A model generated the notes under the pieces. The model was given only the letters and a program-made list of their open reading frames with translations. It ran no database searches and was not told the origin of the DNA. A stretch of DNA of 64,000 nucleotides from Glandiceps talaboti (taxonomy: Eukaryota > Hemichordata > Enteropneusta > Spengelidae). The stretch covers positions 20,159,947-20,223,946 of the forward strand of contig NC_135555.1 in the NCBI RefSeq assembly GCF_964340395.1, read 5' to 3'. Shown one piece after another: positions 24,901 to 36,332 of this stretch (positions are counted from its first letter, which is position 1; every line of letters begins with the position of its first letter). The position numbers were made by a program, and so were the translations under genes.

Positions 24901-27900
24901 TAGAAGAGGCTCTGTTTTATGATGATGTTATTATACTACTACATTTGTACTTCAAACTTAGACTGGTACCAATCTCTGGGAAGGTTTTTTTTTTCAATTC
25001 TCACTTTGTTCAAATGTTTTGAGTTTGTTATTCATTTTTAGTTTTGTAAAGGAAAATGTAAATTTTGATATTTTAGTGTTCACCTGACTGTTCGCAATCA
25101 CTCACTCAGGTCTTTATTTCACACAAAAGAACACACTTGTATTTAAAAAAAAGTTTACTCAAACAAAGAGTGAAAAAACTTGAACAAGTCTACACCTAAC
25201 TGATCATTTTGTAGAAGACAATCTTTTTTGTATTCCAACAACTCACCCAAGCATTTTATTCTAGATAGACATTTTACTGGGAGAGGGTAATACTACATCA
25301 ATATCATAATAATGCCTGCAATGTAGAAAAGTGGACTGAATGAACAATAGATATACATATGTATTCAAGCTTAGGGAGTCGTGATTAGGGTTTGGGTCAT
25401 AGTAGGAAAGGGGTGAGATTCCCTAGCTTCAATCTGATTTGTATTGTCTAGAGTAAATAGACACCATTCTGTAACTAGTACAAGTGTGCCACTAGACCAT
25501 GTAAGGTACTATACAACCCTCAGGGGTCTGTCAGAGGGGTAGGCCGTAGCCCTAGATTCTACTGCTTGTTGATTTGGGCTATTTACCCACAGACAAGTCA
25601 CAGATGGATGAGGGCACCCTTAACAGCCTAGTGTCCCACCTGCATTGTTTTCTGCACTGTCTATAGTTGTATGCATATCGTAGTAAATTCTATTACACAG
25701 GTATTAATTGTACCAAACTTTGAATATACCATTGCTTACCAGGTAAAGTTTTATATCAGTTATTCATTGTATTAAAATTACTTTGTCGCAGCCCTTAGAA
25801 AATATAACCATTTTTGATAAAACTTAATAACCATTCTATAAGTTGGCCCAGTTCCGTAACATCCTCACCTGTACCCAAAGACTTGCGTTGAAAATGTTGT
25901 TACATGTTTCAAGCTAGTATGTCAAGCAAGATATTGCTGAGTCCCTTGGCTACTGCCATTCCTAGCCTAGAATTCAGTCGATGTGTGGATTTTGATCTCG
26001 TTGTCCAGGACATTTCACTGTAATGGTCATTCACACCTAGAGATAGCTACAATTTCCCTCGCAGCAATGTTCAATGTGGTTATCATGTTTATATCATAAA
26101 GTTCAACCTGTGAGTTTATTTGACATCATGATCTCACTGCAGGAAGAATCAAAAACCCCAATATGAATTTTTGCTTGTTTTGTAGCCATAATTTTATGAG
26201 ATAGGTCAATAGGTCGTAAGTGAAATGCCAGGTATGGTAGAGAAGAAAAGCAAGAGCAAAATCTGCACATGACTGGATTTGAGGCTAATAACATCCCTAA
26301 TTAGGGTGACATGGTTTTCATCATTTAACACATTTCTACATAAAATCAATATGTATAGTTTGATCAATTTCATTTATTCATCTTTCCTACACACCATATC
26401 ATATATACGTATGCATTACATTTATCTCACCAAAAGTTTACACTTTCATACAAACCTTATTTTGTTATTTTTGTTTACTAGTACTCTAGTTGATATATTT
26501 ACTAGTTTGTTTTAGCACCAAACACTTGTTGCAGACTGAAAATCCAATGAAGAAATGTAGTTTTCTTAATAATTAATGGATGCATTAAGACTCTATTCTT
26601 TTTTATACAGCATATCATTTCAGTGCATAGTCGATGCCCTTCCAATATCAACTCTGTTGTGCAAAGTGTATAGGCTAACATACTAACCCCCCCCCTCACA
26701 CACACACACACACACACCACCACCACCACCACCACCAAAAATAAATGACTCCAAATAAAAAAAAAAAAAAAATTTCTACTAAAAACAGAAATACACTTAC
26801 TGACATCTTAACAATGACCTCAGATGAACAAAAACCTGTATTAGCTGTTTTGGTGATCTGAGCATTGACATAATAGTATTGGTCCAATATTCCTTATTTC
26901 CCAATAAACCTAAATAAAAACAACTGTTACATATCATGAAGAACAATCAAGGTCAAGCAGATACTATGATACACCTACAAAAGTTCAAAGTTCAAAGTTC
27001 ATACCTGCTTTTCAATGTCAATGACTGTTTTGTGTAGGTGTACTGTCAACATCATTGATAAGATTATCAATAAGCCAATGTTTACAGGTCAGGTTTAAAT
27101 GATATCAATTTTTTTTTATGTTAGATATCTGGTTAAGCTATACAAAATCTTAAACCTGTACTAGGTGCAACTAGGGCATTTGTTTTACCAAGTAACCAAA
27201 GATGTAGTCACTAAAAATTGGTCAGCTATTAACTGTTATTAGTGGTCAATATTCTCTGTAGGTAGTGTAGTGACAAGCTTAAATCTTGAGTGAAAGCCTT
27301 GGCTTTGAATCTGTCACTGTATAATTGTAAGTGGAGTGTCATTTTTTTGTCTGACAACCACAATATATTCACTGAAAATTGTTAAAATACCAATTATTAG
27401 ACATCTTGTACAAGTTGATCAGTAGTCGATATTAAGTACTAAAGAAACTGGTTGAAATCATTATCGCTGGGGGGGGGGGATTTTTTGGTGTGGACCCAAA
27501 ATCAATTTGATTTGATTTGATTTATTGTGTATACAACTACAAACAATATGTATGCCCACTGGCTATGCAATACTGTTCAATTTCCTTGAAAACAAGATAG
27601 TTAACTATCAAATTCCTTTGAAACAAGGAACACAAACATGGTTTCATAAGTTTTGGTTGATTCAAGCTGCTTCAATTTACAGAAAAAAATTGTTCCCCGG
27701 GATGCATTCTTCCTAATGATTGAGTATACATGTGAATGTACATACCATGTACTGGGCTTTATTTGTTTTTCATATCTAAATTTCAAACAAATGATGTTGG
27801 TTATTTTTTCAGGATGTGCAATTGACAGATTTTGACCCCAAATCCAGACTAGGAAAGGATCTACAAATTTACTCAACAAAATACAAGAGGCCTGGAGTAA

Positions 27901-28840
27901 TATCACTAGAAATGAAATTTCCAAAAGACTATCCTATGGCGCCACCATTTGTCAGAGTTATTCGACCAAGATTTAGGTTTCTAACAGGTAAGCAATGGGT
28001 GAATGGCTAGTGTGGGTGGGTCAGTCTCTGCAAGTTGTTGGTTCGTGCCTCACTGGCACCACTTCCATTTTCTGAATGGTTAAAGTCCTTGGGGAAGATT
28101 TAAACACCATTTTGCCCAAGTCAAACCAGCTGTATAAATGAGGACCTGATAGGATAGAGGTTGCAATATGATGGATTTGATCCTGTGCACTTATAGAGGC
28201 TGCAGTGGATTGTATGCTCCTCAGGGATTTGAGGAAGTTATAGGGCTTCTGTACAATATATTATATGACTGTGTTAGGTGTTATCAAATGTACAATGCTA
28301 CACTGCTAGTATGATCACCACATTCAGTGTTGAAAGCTCTGTAAATACATGTTAGGTCTAAGAAATAAAATTGTTTGGTTCCTTATACCTGACCCCACCT
28401 AGTTTTTCACTGCTGACCCTAAACTTTTTTTTATGTATTCGAGAGAGAAATAATGTAATCACGAAAATTGTGAAGTCTCGTGAGAAATAGTGGATGCTGA
28501 AACTGACGTCGGTTAACTTAAAAAGACAATATAAAACTTTTCTTCTAAGTTGTAATGGCTGTAGATCTGATGAGAAGAAACTTATAACACAGAGGCCATA
28601 TGGAAAACAATGGAAAACATAACTACCTGAACCTGAACCTAGATACTCATGCATGAAAAAAAAATGAAAAAAAATGAAATAAATGTACCTACCCCACCTA
28701 TTCTAAAATTGAGTATAATCGGAATCACACAAATTTTTTTATTAGGCCTAAAATGAAATCACATTATATATATCTTTTATCAAGGCTGTATTCATCTCAC
28801 ATATATCTTCTCTTGCTGTACTCAAAAGAGGAAAATCTCG

Positions 28841-28871
<31 letters not shown>

Positions 28872-31800
28872 AAAAAGAGAGAAGGAAATAGAGAAAATAA
28901 AATAAAACATTGCAGGCCATGCCTTTACATAAACTCACTGAACTTAATTGATTGAACATTGACAACTTGTCATTTTTGTAACCTAACATGTATTTAGGTG
29001 TCTGACATAACTGTATATTTATATTTGGTGGTGAGGACATTTGAATAGAGACCTAAAGATTTAGTACTGTGTCTTCAGAGAAATATATCACATCAAGGGA
29101 CATATTGAATTTTGAAAAATGTACAGGTTTTGATTTATTTGTTTGTCATGTGTAAAAATCGCAATCCAAAATATAGTTTCATATTTGAACAACAACTTTA
29201 CATCCAATTCATAAATTTTAAAAGGCCATGAACAGTGTAGGCGCAGTGACAACAGCAGACTTAGACATATCTCAGACCATAGTGGCCTGAGTGGTCTGAG
29301 GACATATTGACTGTTTCTGAAGTGACAGGCAGTATTTACTTAGGGAGCAAGAAGTGACAGGCAGTATTTGCTTAATAGGGCACCAGAAGTGACAACCATA
29401 TTTTGCCAGAAGTGACAGCCACAAGTGACAAGCTGTATTTACTTAAGGAGCCTGATGTGACAAGCTGTATTTACTTAGGGAGTCAGAAAGTGAAGCTAGG
29501 TATTCATTCTCATACATACATCATTTGAACATTTGAAAGAGTCATTTATTGATTATTGTGTAGATTAGAGCATTCTAAGAGCCCTTACTTGTTTGACCAT
29601 AAAAGTCAGGTTAACCTAAGTGGTCCTACTCCTAATACTATTCCAAATCCTAACCATGGCTCCCTAGCTTGGTTGTTAATGTGTAATGATGTATTATGGA
29701 TTCACCAAACTGCTGTGTCTCCATAATAAAGCATAACCAGACTGTATCTACTCCTGGTAGACACAGTGGGTCATCTATTATCATCTCTCACTTTTTTTTC
29801 ATTTACACGACATGTATTATGTTTCTTACAAGTATAATTCAGTTTCTTAGTTCATACATAGACTGAAGAACATTGTGCCCTGTATGAATTGAAGTAAATA
29901 ATGTACATTCTTTTTAGAATGGCCTTCCTGCAAGTGTTCAAAGCCCTGACTATAATGTATACACAGACCTACAATGAGACAAGCCTTTATATTTAACTTC
30001 CTGGGTGACTAACAGAATCCCACACCCTCAATGAGCTGAGATAGAATTTATCACACTAGATGGGGAATTAAGTCTCATATAACTTATAAGTTGCATATTT
30101 TTCTCATGTCCTCTTTATTCAGACAAAAGTGAAATTTAACTCACTCATTGGTTCAGAGTGTGAGATCAGATCAATCCCATACTTTTTGTTCTGCATTCTC
30201 ACTCTGCCTGATGTGAGAAAATATACTACATGCTGCCCCTTTAATAGTAGCCCACAAGATTACATTCTTCACACAGTAAATTATCCTATCAGGTCCCTAT
30301 TTATAACTGGGTTGACAGTGGTCATATCACAGCCAAGCTTAGGACTTCAGCCATTCAGAACAGACAGCAGTGGCAAGGCTCAACATATCTGCAATATATC
30401 TTTTATGTACCCCAACAAAATGCAGGAAACTTCAACTTTGGGGATAGTGATGTCAGAGTGCATGTAGGGCAAAGGTGATACATCAGTTGACCATGGCTTT
30501 ATCCATTACAAATAAATCAATGCGTGGACAACTTAGCCCTCTCGTATTTCAGGGGCACCACTACATAGACATTTGACAGTGTATGATAATATTCTGGGAG
30601 TGTGTTCAATTAATGGCATGTCACTATAGTAACACAAACATTTTGAGTCATGTATGTTATATAGGTAGTCTCCACCTTGACTCAACTGGATATGATGAAT
30701 AGATACATATTTATAGAATGTATTGTTCCTAACACAAAGTTGAAAATTATGACCAGGCATTTGTTATATCTTGTCAACAGATTGACCCATTATTCAAAAC
30801 ATGTGATTTTACAGGCGTGGGAGGCATATTTATAGTGTATGGGGGGGGGGGGGGGGGGGGGTTCCACTTTCCCATCATATTAGTAGTTTCAGTGAGTGTT
30901 GTGCCATAAGTATTATATCATGCACTAGCCAAAGTGAACAAAAGATATGGAATATATACTCTTGTCATTCTATGTCACCACAACACGTGTGTCTACATCA
31001 CTGATTCTGCTGTGTTCGAAATATGGGTCAAAACGTTCAAAATTGCTATTACTTTCCCCAATTTTCATTGATATTACTGGCACCAGTATAATTATGTTAT
31101 TCCCCAATATTCTTCTTCATGCATGAACCGGAAAATACTCATGACTTAAGGGTTATCACTATTCGTCTAGTGACACATAGTGGCAAAGGCCCCTTAGGTC
31201 ACTCATATTTTCCTAAGCTGAACAAATAAAACTATTGGGTAATAAAATCTAAATACTGTGAACCTTTAACTTTTCACTAAAGTGTTATTTTTGCTAATTT
31301 CACTAGACAACAAAAATACAAAAATAAGTAGTGACTAAAATACCTTCTTTTACATGAACACAATGTACCACCAGTCTGGTAATTAGTAAAATAAGTAGTG
31401 ACTAAAATACCTTCTTGTAAATGAACACAATGTACCACCAGTCTGGTAATTAGTGAAATAAGTAGTAACTAAAATACCTTCTTGTACATGAACTCAATGT
31501 TTCACCAGTCTGGTAATTAGTAAAATAAGTAGTGACTAAAATACCTTCTTGTACATGAACACAATGTACCACCAGTCTGGTAATTAGTGAAATAAGTAGT
31601 GACTAAAATACCTTCTTGTACATGAACACAATGTACCACCAGTCTGGTAATTAGTGAAATAAGTAGTGACTAAAATACCTTCTTGTACATGAACACAATG
31701 TACCACCAGTCTGGTAATTAGTAAAATAAGTAGTGACTAAAATACCTTCTTGTACATGAACACAATGTACCACCAGTCTGGTAATTAGTGAAATAAGTAG

Positions 31801-33778
31801 TGACTAAAATACCTTCTTGTACATGAACACAATGTACCATCAGTCTGGTAATTAGTGAAATAAGTAGTGACTAAAATACCTTCTTGTACATGAACACAAT
31901 GTACCACCAGTCTGGTAATTAGTGAAATAAGTAGTGACTAAAATACCTTCTTGTACATGAACACAATGTACCACCAGTCTGGTAATTAGTAAAATAAGTA
32001 GTGACTAAAATACCTTCTTGTACATGAACACTATGTATCACCAGTCTGGTAATTGGTAAAGTAATTCTTTGAGCACTAGCTAAAGACTGTAAAATCGCAA
32101 AATTTTCCAACAGTGAAAATAGCTAGATTTACAGTAACTTATGGTGCACAGTAATTCAAATCAATACATCACAATATAAAAAAACTATTAGTACTCCCAG
32201 ATTATAGAAGAGATGAGGTTAAATCTGCAAAAAAAAGTGACTTCAAGTTACTATGTGGGTCCAGGTCATTAAAACAGAAAGTTTCAACTTAATATACTTT
32301 TCTTTAATTGTATGTTACCGAAATTATACAAACTACTATTGATAGAATGACTTTGTAAGATTCATTTCCAACACTGGCATTCCCCATAAAAGTGAGAACA
32401 CAGATAGATACTTATATCATGCACAAGACAAGTTATCTTCTTTGAACAGAAAATATGAATTATATACTGAGCTTGTTCTATGCCATGATAGCATCACTGG
32501 TTCTGCAGTCCTTAAATTATGAGTCAAAAATATTCCAAATCACCATTATTTTCCCTAATATTTCATAAATTATATTTAAATTAGTAGAATTATATGATTC
32601 CCAATATTATTTTTTCATTAAGCCAGAAAATACTTGTAAACTAAGGGTGTCTAGTGATTCATAGTGACAAGACCCCATAGGTCACTCTCTTTTTTTCCTT
32701 GACTGAACAAAGTAAAATATTGCGTGATATAACACTGATCCTACCTATTCATTAGAAAATAACATTTCACTGAAATCACTTTCTACCTTTACTGAAGGTG
32801 ACGTTTGTAGGCTTATACTTTAATCAATATTTTATCATCGAAAAAAGTCAGGTGTCACAGAATGGATTTTGTTTCATTATTTGCTGTAACTTTACCTTTT
32901 GTTGGAATCATTCCAGGTCACATTACAGTGGGTGGCAGTATATGTATGCAACTTTTAACAAAGTCGGGATGGAGGCCGTCCAATGACATCGAGGTGAGAT
33001 TTTGGTACTTCATGCATATAATCAAAGTGAAAAGAAGGATACAGTTGTATCACTATATTTAGATAGTAGCTCAATTTACATGTAGGCGGTCTTACTTCTT
33101 GCACTTTGGCTTCTAAATCAGGTGGGACAAATGTTGGAGGGGATTACTTGTGAAAACAGTCCCTGAAGTACTGAAACACAGGTTTTAGTTTACACATAGG
33201 ATGTTTACTGACATTGAGGAGCATCAAATGCACTCATGTGCAGAACAAGGATGGTTACAGGAGACATCTCATAGGAGTTCTAATGATTATACTGCTTATC
33301 GTAACATGTCTGAGTAAATTTTCACCAACAGGTTGTCTCTAAACCCCAATCTCTTTTCAACTACACTTGTAGTTTTATAAAACCGCTATAACTACACAAT
33401 CATGAAAATTCCTAGACTTCCATCTACGCAGAGAGGTAAAGGTTTGTATCCAATAGTGTAATATACCCAACCTGTTAACCCTCTGAAAATTTACCCATGT
33501 TTTATTTACTTTCATTTTTCAGTTTAGATGGTAATCATACTCTTGTTAGACTGTAACCAGAAAATTGATTATAGATGGTACTCTGTGCACTTAACTGGAG
33601 AATCACTGACCAGCGTTTCTTTGTTTTCTGTCCTTAGAGTATTTTAATCCAAATTCGTTCAGAAATCATGTCGGATAACAATGCCCAGCTAGACCATGAT
33701 GCAGATAAATGTTATGACGAAGCATCAGCTAAACAAGCCTTTGAAAGAATGGTTGCCAGATATGGATGGAACAAATAA
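18930..33778 (+). CDS. UBE2Q: UBE2Q-family ubiquitin-conjugating enzyme E2
   Basis: Likely E2 enzyme carrying ubiquitin on a thioester. Eight exons join in phase with GT..AG borders: 18930-19085, 20025-20147, 21169-21329, 22741-22817, 24119-24195, 27813-27987, 32917-32993, 33638-33778, giving 328 aa. Residues 1-93 form the N-terminal region. Residues about 100-135 are a very acidic Asp/Glu run encoded by exon 3, as in UBE2Q1/2. Residues about 170-320 form the UBC domain: KDLQIYSTKYKRPGVISLEM, YPMAPPFVRVIRP, then GGSICMQLLTKSGW with the predicted catalytic Cys266, then SNDIESILIQIR. Human UBE2Q2 has GGGALCMELLTKQGW and YSIESVIMQI. The usual HPN tripeptide before the Cys is absent, as is typical of this family. 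Introns 1, 3, 5 and 6 are loaded with repeats. Which vertebrate paralogue it matches best is not decided. Confidence 0.9.
19411..19430. repeat. Perfect 20-bp palindrome
   Basis: CATAGACCCTAGGGTCTATG is fully self-complementary, in UBE2Q intron 1. A related hairpin with the same TAGACCCT arms lies at 42015-42038. Confidence 0.9.
19676..19861. repeat. (CATA)n and (CA)n microsatellite
   Basis: Long CATA array broken once by a CACACATGCATACATGTA stretch and ending in a CA run, in UBE2Q intron 1. All overlapping open frames are repeat translations. Confidence 0.95.
21411..21520 (+). repeat. Octamer-bearing dispersed repeat, copy 1
   Basis: Carries ATTGCATACATGCATGCAAA, then TGATATGCAAATGAGG, shared with 53630-53735 including the upstream TTTGCACTGCAGTAC words. 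It contains the octamer ATGCAAAT by composition. It lies in UBE2Q intron 3. Confidence 0.65.
21595..21779. mobile_element. Short fold-back element
   Basis: The arms begin GGAACCCCATG.GACGTG and, from the right, GAACCCCATGACGTG. Inward they share TACTCAGGG.TATTTGCA and TGCAGTGTT.TCTAC. It is non-coding, about 185 bp, in UBE2Q intron 3. MITE-like; only this copy was found. Confidence 0.7.
21979..22297 (+). mobile_element. Fold-back family B, copy 1 (UBE2Q intron 3)
   Basis: Begins TATACCATGCACAAGCCAAG, then a conserved segment with ACATCACTGGTTCTGCTGTG, then a hairpin module whose ends are GTTATTCTCCAATATTTTTC and, in reverse complement, GTTATTTGCCAATATTATTC, with a CACTACTTGTC..GTAGTGAC core. 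About 320 bp, non-coding. Confidence 0.75.
22384..22475. repeat. (GTCA)n microsatellite
   Basis: About 20 GTCA units with three single-base phase slips, in UBE2Q intron 3. Confidence 0.95.
22577..22740 (+). repeat. Duplicated splice-acceptor tract with (GTTT)n expansion
   Basis: ACCAATCTGTACTTACTGGA followed by a pyrimidine/TTTG run at 22577-22664 recurs as ACCAATCTGTACTTATTAGA and a TTTG-poor tract at 22696-22740, which is the true acceptor of UBE2Q exon 4. The first copy has expanded into about 15 GTTT units. Confidence 0.7.
23597..23935. mobile_element. Fold-back element family A, copy 2 (UBE2Q intron 4)
   Basis: Same layout as 14942-15286: ends AAATGACCATATG and, in reverse complement, AAGTGACCATATGGATGAGG; arms with TATCATGGCTTCC; centre with CAATAACAAACTTTTTACAC. 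Non-coding palindrome of about 340 bp. Confidence 0.8.
26690..26745. repeat. Poly-C, (CA)n and (CAC)n simple repeats
   Basis: A C run, then CA units, then ACC trinucleotides, followed by an A run near 26757. In UBE2Q intron 5. Confidence 0.9.
27360..27545 (+). repeat. Dispersed repeat, copy 2 (UBE2Q intron 5)
   Basis: Pairs with 16005-16200. Here a G run interrupts the shared part and the end carries tandem GATTT units, like the 3' tail of a retroposed element. Confidence 0.5.
28015..28330 (+). mobile_element. Candidate tRNA-derived SINE (UBE2Q intron 6)
   Basis: A GGTTCGTGCCT word resembles a tRNA B box. It is followed by CCAGCTGTATAAATGAGGAC, a 'CCTGATAGGATAGAGG' segment and GATCCTGTGCACTTATAGAG, an arrangement I associate with a SINE type of marine invertebrates. 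The A box is weak and no target duplication was found. Degraded copy. Confidence 0.4.
28838..28862. repeat. Poly-C tract
   Basis: About 22 consecutive C bases followed by an A run, in UBE2Q intron 6. Confidence 0.9.
29225..29495. repeat. Irregular tandem repeat with a hairpin
   Basis: Five or so copies of GAAGTGACAGGCAGTATTT or GTGACAAGCTGTATTTACTT followed by AGGGAGC. A hairpin with arms TCTCAGACCA precedes it at 29269-29302, using the same word as the hairpin of the 2.7-kb element. Confidence 0.65.
30840..30861. repeat. Poly-G tract
   Basis: About 20 consecutive G bases on the plus strand, in UBE2Q intron 6. Confidence 0.9.
30916..31243 (+). mobile_element. Fold-back family B, copy 2 (UBE2Q intron 6)
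   Basis: TATCATGCACTAGCCAAAG, GTGTCTACATCACTGATTCT, then GTTATTCCCCAATATTCTTC and a closing TATTGGGTAATAAAATC. Same order as copy 1. Confidence 0.75.
31319..32056. repeat. 67-bp minisatellite, about 11 units (UBE2Q intron 6)
   Basis: The word CCAGTCTGGTAATTA recurs at 31371, 31438, 31505, 31572, 31639, 31706, 31773, 31840, 31907, 31974 and 32041: a strict 67-bp period. The unit also holds AAATAAGTAGTGACTAAAAT and CTTCTTGTACATGAACAC. Units differ by only a few bases. CCAGTCTGG itself is a near-palindrome. Confidence 0.95.
32418..32742 (+). mobile_element. Fold-back family B, copy 3 (UBE2Q intron 6)
   Basis: Diverged copy: TATCATGCACAAGACAAG, CATCACTGGTTCTGCAGT, CCAATATTATTTTTTCATTA and AGTAAAATATTG at the close. 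It is less similar than copies 1 and 2, so probably older. Confidence 0.6.
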
Positions 33779-35262
33779 CTTAGCAATATTCTGCACTGAC
33801 TAGTGTGTGCAGAGACCTCTTTGCTTGATTTTCACATCTGTGAGTTCATTTCAACGTTTCAATGACTAGATCTGTTTGGACACGCCTGTTTTATACATGA
33901 ACTGGTACCATCTGTGAAGTCCTCTAATAGTGGTTCTTTTCCACTACCATAGCTTATCTGACTTCTTGAACAAACTGCTAAAAATGTCCTTCCTGGTTTC
34001 TGATGCTGTGTAGCACAAAAGTCACATTTGAGTTACCCCTTTCAACCATTCGTAGTCCAGTCTTCTCCTTATATGTAAACAATGGGTAAATTTGGAACAA
34101 AAAAAAGTGGTAAAGCATCTATCACTACATACTACTATGTGTAGCTTTCTTCACTTTTTGTTGACCTTGACTCTGCATGGGTGCTGTGTCTCTGATGAAG
34201 CCCTGTTAAATGTGGGTCTAATCAGCAACACAAAGTAGACCAAAAGTTTCTGTTATCAACTGAATACAGTCACACTTGACCCATAAATCGGACCAAGATT
34301 ATAGCTGTTGTTATGACAACATAGATCTTGGAAGGTTAGAAATCTTTGGTCATGCCTTTGAATTGATACATAAACTTATTTCACAGTTTCCACATCCCAT
34401 AAAGAATGTCATCCTTAGTTGAAACACATGATCATGCTTTATATTACAATGACATTTATAGTTGTTTTTTTCAGCAGAAAGAAAAACTTTGCCACATATA
34501 GGGAAAGTGTTTACTACAGATATACTTTTTAGCAGCACGAAAAACGTTATATTGAGGGAAAAGATTTTAAATGACTAGATTTGTTATTTTAAAACAAATC
34601 ACCAAATTTCTTGTTAAAAATGAACTTCACTTCACTTCACTTCACTTTACCAAAGAAATTGATGTGGAATTATTTTCAGAGGTCAGGTTCTGTTTTCGTT
34701 CGGAGAATTTTCAACACAAGTAATCTTCAACGGGTTCAGTAGTTTATATAGTCATGGTAAAGTATGCAGTTATGCTGCAATGCCATTGGCACTATTTTTA
34801 CAGAATAACGTGTGTTCTATACTGAAGAGTTTAATGTAACAGACCTTTACAATATATGACGCCCTCGTGAGTTGTATAGTAGAGCTGTAACAAAGGGTAG
34901 TTAAAGATTTTCAACTATATGCTGATTCTGTAGTAAATGGGTACAGATACACCTTGAATCGTTGACTTCCTTTTTTTCAAGAAGATTGATCAAGTTCAAC
35001 ATCATATTTTTGCAGATCCTGTGGCATTACGAATGTTGCAAATTTGCACATGAAGTCAGTATTCAGGTAAAAGACATGACACACAGTAGTCGAGTAACAT
35101 ATTTACACACAATATCAGTGTTATCCCAAAGTGTACAAATGTTTGAATTTTCATTTTGTTCTAGATTTTGTCCAATTCTTGATTGGACACAAATCTTGTA
35201 CATATTGATTATAAAAATTGTTTGAATTGGAATAGTGGAAAGTAGAATCGCAATTTAATAAA
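33779..35262 (+). other. Probable 3' untranslated region of the UBE2Q-like gene
   Basis: No open frame with a known domain follows the stop. The first clear AATAAA on this strand is at 35257-35262, followed by an A run. A short CTTCA tandem lies at about 34628-34650. The end point is a guess from the signal alone. Confidence 0.4.
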
Positions 35263-35962
35263 AAAAAAACTGTATAAAAATATTCCAGTGTTACGTCACT
35301 GGTCCTCAATCTGTTGTCATCATTTGTACATTCCCACGTTGTTTCCATGTGATTGGTGACGTTACACCTATACACCTACACTATGCTACAGACACCTCTG
35401 ACAGTGTTGACCGAAAGTATATACCCGAATTACATAAATTATTGATATGTTTGTGGGTTTTACAAGAGAGCATTGGCATTTCCATTCTGTCACAGATCTC
35501 CTTTCATGACACCTTTATAGTTTTTTAGTCAGAAAAGAGTGTCATTTTACTACTAAACTATATATATTAATCACCCCTCCACACAATTTTTAAAAGATGA
35601 AAGGTCAATTTTCTATTTCTTAGCACAAAGATTTGGAAAATTTGACATCCCTGTCAACGTAAAATGTTATTAACTCTATACATTGTTTCAAACAAACCTT
35701 CAAACAACATCTACTGACACAGTATAAACTGATCAACTGTATATTTGTAATTTTAATCATGTGTACATAATACATTTATATATTTTGAGTCATATGCTGT
35801 GAATTCAGACTAGCTGTAAGCTATTTCCTGACTTCCCATTTATCCACTGTTATATTTATTTGGGTAAATAATCTGATTATAGTAGAATGTGTTGTAGACG
35901 TCGCGTGACGCCGCTACAAGCCGAAGGCCAAATTCGGATAAAGGATAAACAAATTTCGTATT

Positions 35963-36332
35963 AAAGTGACCATATGGATGAGGATTGGGTATTCATTTTG
36001 GATATTCAATTGATACAATTTTACCATGGCTTCCTACTCAAAAAATCGATTCGGGAACAAGATATGTCAAGCCCTTGTTTGTAACTCTACAAATTGCAAA
36101 AAATAAATATAAATGTTTAAAATCTTTGTCGTTGTATATTGTACGTACAATAACAAACTTTTTACACATTTTAAAAACAATTTAAAATATTTTTTTTGCA
36201 ATGTATTGACGATCAAACACAGACTTTGTAAATGTTGTTTCACATCGATTTCTCAAGTAAGAAACTATGATAAAAATATATTTTCAATTAAAAATTCAAA
36301 AATAAATACCCAATCCTCATCCATATGGCCAT
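35963..36332. mobile_element. Fold-back element family A, copy 3
   Basis: Ends AAAGTGACCATATGGATGAGG-type on the left and CCATATGGCC on the right, both running into ATTGGGTATT arms. The centre carries TACGTACAATAACAAACTTT. Non-coding, about 370 bp. Confidence 0.8.

Noticed and set aside
30129-30467. 112-codon plus frame in UBE2Q intron 6
   Set aside because: No recognisable domain; the exon 6 to exon 7 junction is in phase without it.
31319-32056. CRISPR-like array
   Set aside because: Units are contiguous and nearly identical over the full 67 bp, with no unique spacers; animal DNA.
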